From Dreissena polymorpha (taxonomy: Eukaryota > Mollusca > Bivalvia > Myida > Dreissenidae): DNA of 64,000 nt. The first letter of the stretch is position 1. Each line of letters starts with the position of its first letter. Positions 60,539 through 64,000 of this stretch are shown here, in pieces. The stretch is from assembly GCF_020536995.1 (NCBI RefSeq), contig NC_068367.1, positions 61,073,256 through 61,137,255 of the forward strand. The letters are read 5' to 3'. Position numbers and translations under genes: made by a program. The notes beneath the pieces were generated by a model. The model did not search any database. It saw only the letters and a program-made list of their open reading frames with translations, and was not told the DNA's origin.

Positions 60539-61992
60539 CCATAAAACCACGAATATAATACGCCCTCGTGCATAATACGCACCCCCGAGTTTGGTCAAAA
60601 TTTATCGGTAAAAATTGAAAATCCGAGTAAAATACGTACTAAAATAATCAGTTTCCGAAATCGGCAATTTCCGAAAAAATGTGTCAATATATTTTTGTGC
60701 TGTGAAAATAGCAAATCAATTTGATGTTGTCAACTATCTGTTACCCCGGTATATTGATAGGGATGTGTTATAGTGCTGTTGTTATGACACTTGCATAATA
60801 AATATCTCTGTCTATTGTTTATATTACCATTGATTGTTACTGATAACACACGGGCCCCTTCCTGACATCCGGGTCAAGCAGTCATAATTACAAAAGAAAG
60901 AAGCAGAGACGCTGTTTTTTGATTTTCACATTTAATTCAATTTGACAATATTCTGGACGATAATAATTATAATAATAATAAAGTAATAAGAAGACAAAAT
61001 GGTTACTTCAGTTTTTATAGTTGTCTAGATGAATTACTTTTTCTTTTTTCGAGTTACAAACTCGATACTTTAATATAACTTAAAATACAATTAAACCACT
61101 CATGTTTTTCATGATCTAGTTAATTAAAATACGCTGCTGTCATTAAGGCTAGTTTGGGAGTAAAAAAATAATTAATTAATTATCACCTTTCAATTTAATT
61201 CGGCAATCGGCAGACAGGTGTAATAGACTCTATTAGCATCATGAAACTAATTATTTAATTACCACTCTTTACTTCAGATATGGTAAATATGTGGTAGAAA
61301 GATAAATAGTGGTCAGCTAAGAAATATTTATTTACGGGTATTGTCAGTTGTTGTTTTTTTCATTTGCTAATCTCTTTATACGACTTAGCGTCCAGTCGCC
61401 ATTTTGTAGGCAGACGACGATATTAACTGTGTATTCAAAGTATACAGTGTCTGCTCATGAATGACCCAATATTATCCTATAGCTCCTCCCGTTCTCAAGT
61501 TTCATTCGACAACGTCATTTCATGTGTAAGCGAGCTCAATGTTGATTGGCCAGCTACCATGCGCACTTCAATAAGGTCAAGCGATGTCTCATAATCGGGT
61601 AAAGACTGGGTTTCGTTTACTGTTCGAATTGCAAACACTTTCATTAAAACAAAGAGACAAATATAGAAAACCAGTCCGATATAAATGGTGGATGTTTTAA
61701 ATGAAATTTTACTAGCTTTTCGCATTCTCACAAATAAGATTTTTATTGAGCCAAATTCTCAATATTTTCGCAAATGACTCAAATGGCGAACGACAGCGCC
61801 AGCCTTGTTGCACCCCTTTGATGTAATGGTGTAGTTCAAAATTGCTGCCGCGAAGCGAATAACAGCGATTAAGTTGAAAATTTGCACAGGAAAAATTTTG
61901 TTCTGCTCTAAAATTCGTATATTATACGCACCCCCTACTTGAAGAAAAAATCGGCATGTAAAAAAGTGCGTTTTATATTCGTAGATTTACGG
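60539..61992. mobile_element. TIR element with TA target (pogo/mariner-like ends)
   Basis: Left CCATAAAACCACGAATATAA, right the near complement ending 'tcgtagatttacgg', both next to TA (60537-60538, 61993-61994). Inner arms share 'ataatacgcaccccc' or variants. No transposase seen. Confidence 0.65.
61495..61731 (-). other. ORF with one membrane segment inside the TA element
   Basis: A 78-codon frame begins MRMRKASKISFKTSTIY, then a hydrophobic run IGLVFYICLFVLMKVFAI, then a polar tail. It looks like a type II signal anchor, as in Golgi enzymes, but no enzyme domain follows. It may be a captured first exon or chance. Confidence 0.25.
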
Positions 61993-61999
61993 TATTTTC

Positions 62000-62959
62000 A
62001 CAACACAGTCTAAGGGTTATTGTAAGGCAAAGTTCCCATCAAAGAAGCTTCAGCAAATAATAATGTCATGAAAAAAGACATATCAACATATGAATAGCCT
62101 AGTAACACATTGATTTTTTCATTCTATATTGATAGTTGCACATAAGCAAATATTGATCTATTAACCAAAAGTTGAAGATAATGGTTAAAAGAGAAAAGCC
62201 TTCTTGAGTCAGCAGGGCAAAGTTGAGTGTGAGAAGTGAGTTTGTGTCTGTGGGTGGGTGTGCGGGAGGTATGGTGTAAACCAATTACTTTGCTTATGCC
62301 AAGTAATGTCATGTACTATCAATAGCGGCCAATCTTCAATTGCAGATTGCAGCAGTAGTGACGTTGGCTGCCACCCAAGGTTCGAGAAATGATGGTAAGA
62401 TAACTTTTCAAATTAATTTTAGCTTTCTCAGGTCAGCTAAATTGCATAAAAATCCTTTAGCGCATACAATTCATTATTGTAAAGTCTGGGCAACAGCAAA
62501 ATTCTGAGATCTTAAGAACGTTTCCTGAAGGGATCAAACATAAGATAGCCTGGGTCTGTGCGTTGAGTCCCAACTCAACAAATTGATCAATCAAAATGCT
62601 TGTAACAAATGAGCATTGATTGAATATATGAGAAGCAGAATAAGATTAAAAGGTTCATAGTCATTGGGCCTAAGTCACAATGACGACCACAATACCTACC
62701 ATACACTGTATCAATCTTACTTCTCACATTGTTATAATGCTTAAGAATTATGCAATTATCTTAAAAAGGTGATCTCTTTTTGAAAGAAAAAGTACTAAAA
62801 ACAAGCACATTTCTTGAATAGCTACAACCCTCCAAATAAACTTAGCTTATGAAAGGGTTCAAAGCCCTTGATGTACGGTAGAATCATAAACAAATAAGGC
62901 ATATTTATAATGATTGGGCAAGAAATATGGCCTGTATAGTGTTATCAAGCTTCAAGAGT
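62000..62959. other. Interval without recognised gene
   Basis: AT-rich. A CAAGCTTCAAGAGTTATGAG phrase near 62946 resembles HINE bodies. Nothing assignable otherwise. Confidence 0.4.
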
Positions 62960-64000
62960 TATGAGTGTGTAAAGAATGTAAAACAGGTGTGTGTTAAGTG
63001 CATATAGCGGGTAACTCAGGTGTAAGGTTAATGAGTGTGCATAAAGGGTAAAACAGGTGTCAGGTTTATAAGTGTGTGTACAGGGTAATACAGGTGTCAG
63101 GTCTATTTGTGTGTAGAGGGCAAAACAGGTGTGAGGTTAATAAATGAGTGAAAACAGTAAAACAGGTTTGAAGTTTATAAGTGTGTATAGAGGGCAAAAC
63201 AGATGTTAGGCATATGAGTGTGAACATAAGGAAACAGGTGTGAAATTTATGAGTGTGTACAAAGGGCAACAGGTGTGAAATTTATGAGTGTGTACAAAGG
63301 GCAACAGGTGTGAGATTTATGAGTGTGTACAAAGGGCAACAGGTGTGAGATTTATGAGTGTGTACAAAGGGCAACAGGTGTGAGATTTATGAGTGTGTAC
63401 AAAGGGCAACAGGTGTGAGATTTATGAGTGTGTACAAAGGGCAACAGGTGTGAGATTTATGAGTGTATACAAAGGGCAACAGGTGTGAGATTTATGAGTG
63501 TGTACAAAGGGCAACAGGTGTGAGATTTATTAGTGTGTACAAAGGGCAACAGGTGTGAGATTTATGAGTGTATACAAAGGGCGACAGGTGTGAGATTTAT
63601 GAGTGTGTACAAAGGGCAACAGGTGTGAGATTTATGAGTGTGTACAAAGGGCAACAGGTGTGAGATTTATGAGTGTGTACAAAGGGCAACAGGTGTGAGA
63701 TTTATTAGTGTGTACAAATGGCAACAGGTGTGAGATTTATGAGTGTGTACAAAGGGCAACAGGTGTGAGGTATATGAGTGTGAACATAAGGCAACACATG
63801 TGAGATTTATGAGTGTGTTCAAAGAGCAAAGATGTGAGATTTATGAGTGTGTACAAAGGGCAACAGGTGTGAGGTTTATGAGTGTAAACATAAGGCAACA
63901 CTTGTGAGGTTTTTTGTGTGTGTATAAATGGCAACATGTGTGAGGTTTATGAGTGTGTACAAAATGCAACAGGTGTGAGGTTTATGAGTGTGTACAGAGG
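62960..64000 (+). repeat. 35-bp minisatellite, running off the window
   Basis: The unit contains 'aggtgtgagatttatgagtg' and 'tgtacaaagggcaac'. About 29 units. The centre (63240-63780) is nearly homogeneous, and the edges are diverged. The period is not a multiple of three, so frames seen here are not coding. Confidence 0.92.

Noticed and set aside
62960-64000. CRISPR-like array of ~35-bp repeats
   Set aside because: Units are contiguous without unique spacers, in a eukaryotic genome. It is a minisatellite.

Overview
The window is animal genomic DNA, most likely from a bivalve mollusc and possibly a dreissenid mussel. The evidence is short exons with GT/AG introns, AT-rich intergenic DNA, many arrays built on the TGACCTTGACC motif, a palindromic MITE carrying AGATTAGCCTGTGCAG (common in molluscs), and a B-box gene of the kind that is multiplied in dreissenids. 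The species call rests on recall, not on a search. Well over half of the window is mobile or tandemly repeated.

Layout. 1-12,201: interspersed repeats, including a duplicated block (2413-7554 and 8900-11477) around a 152-bp satellite. 12,202-31,835: what I read as ONE 19.6-kb DNA transposon. It has TTAA on both sides, 13-bp terminal inverted repeats, and a host repeat array that resumes exactly across it. It holds two convergent genes: a P2X7-C-terminal-domain gene entering from the left end, and a THAP-domain transposase gene (Kolobok-like) entering from the right end with exons spread over 16 kb. Both genes are damaged, and the element is riddled with later insertions. 31,836-34,360: the rest of the interrupted array and other repeats. 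34,587-34,849: two small ankyrin-type exons on the minus strand. 35,460-39,252: the one apparently intact host gene, a three-exon B-box/coiled-coil/NHL-type (TRIM-like) gene of 640 codons. 40-46 kb: more repeats. 46.2-49 kb: a 51-bp minisatellite open in frame on both strands. 50,924-59,539: a repeat split by a 6.8-kb PIF/Harbinger element (CAG target duplication) that itself carries a TRIM-type LTR fossil, a MULE-like MITE and nested repeats. 59.9-60.1 kb: an (ATT)n tract. 60,539-61,992: a TA-flanked inverted-repeat element. 62,960-64,000: a 35-bp minisatellite running off the window.

A unifying pattern: about a dozen unrelated-looking repeat families (labelled A-M here) share one plan. Each starts with AACAAG next to a small hairpin and a short motif, then has a body of 60-180-bp tandem units and a GAC- or CCGCC-rich simple tract, and ends in a 3' hairpin whose arm repeats the 5' motif, placed against an A-run. 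This is the plan of non-autonomous Helentrons (HINEs; 'pearl' elements in bivalves). Two empty sites inside the window support insertion without target duplication.
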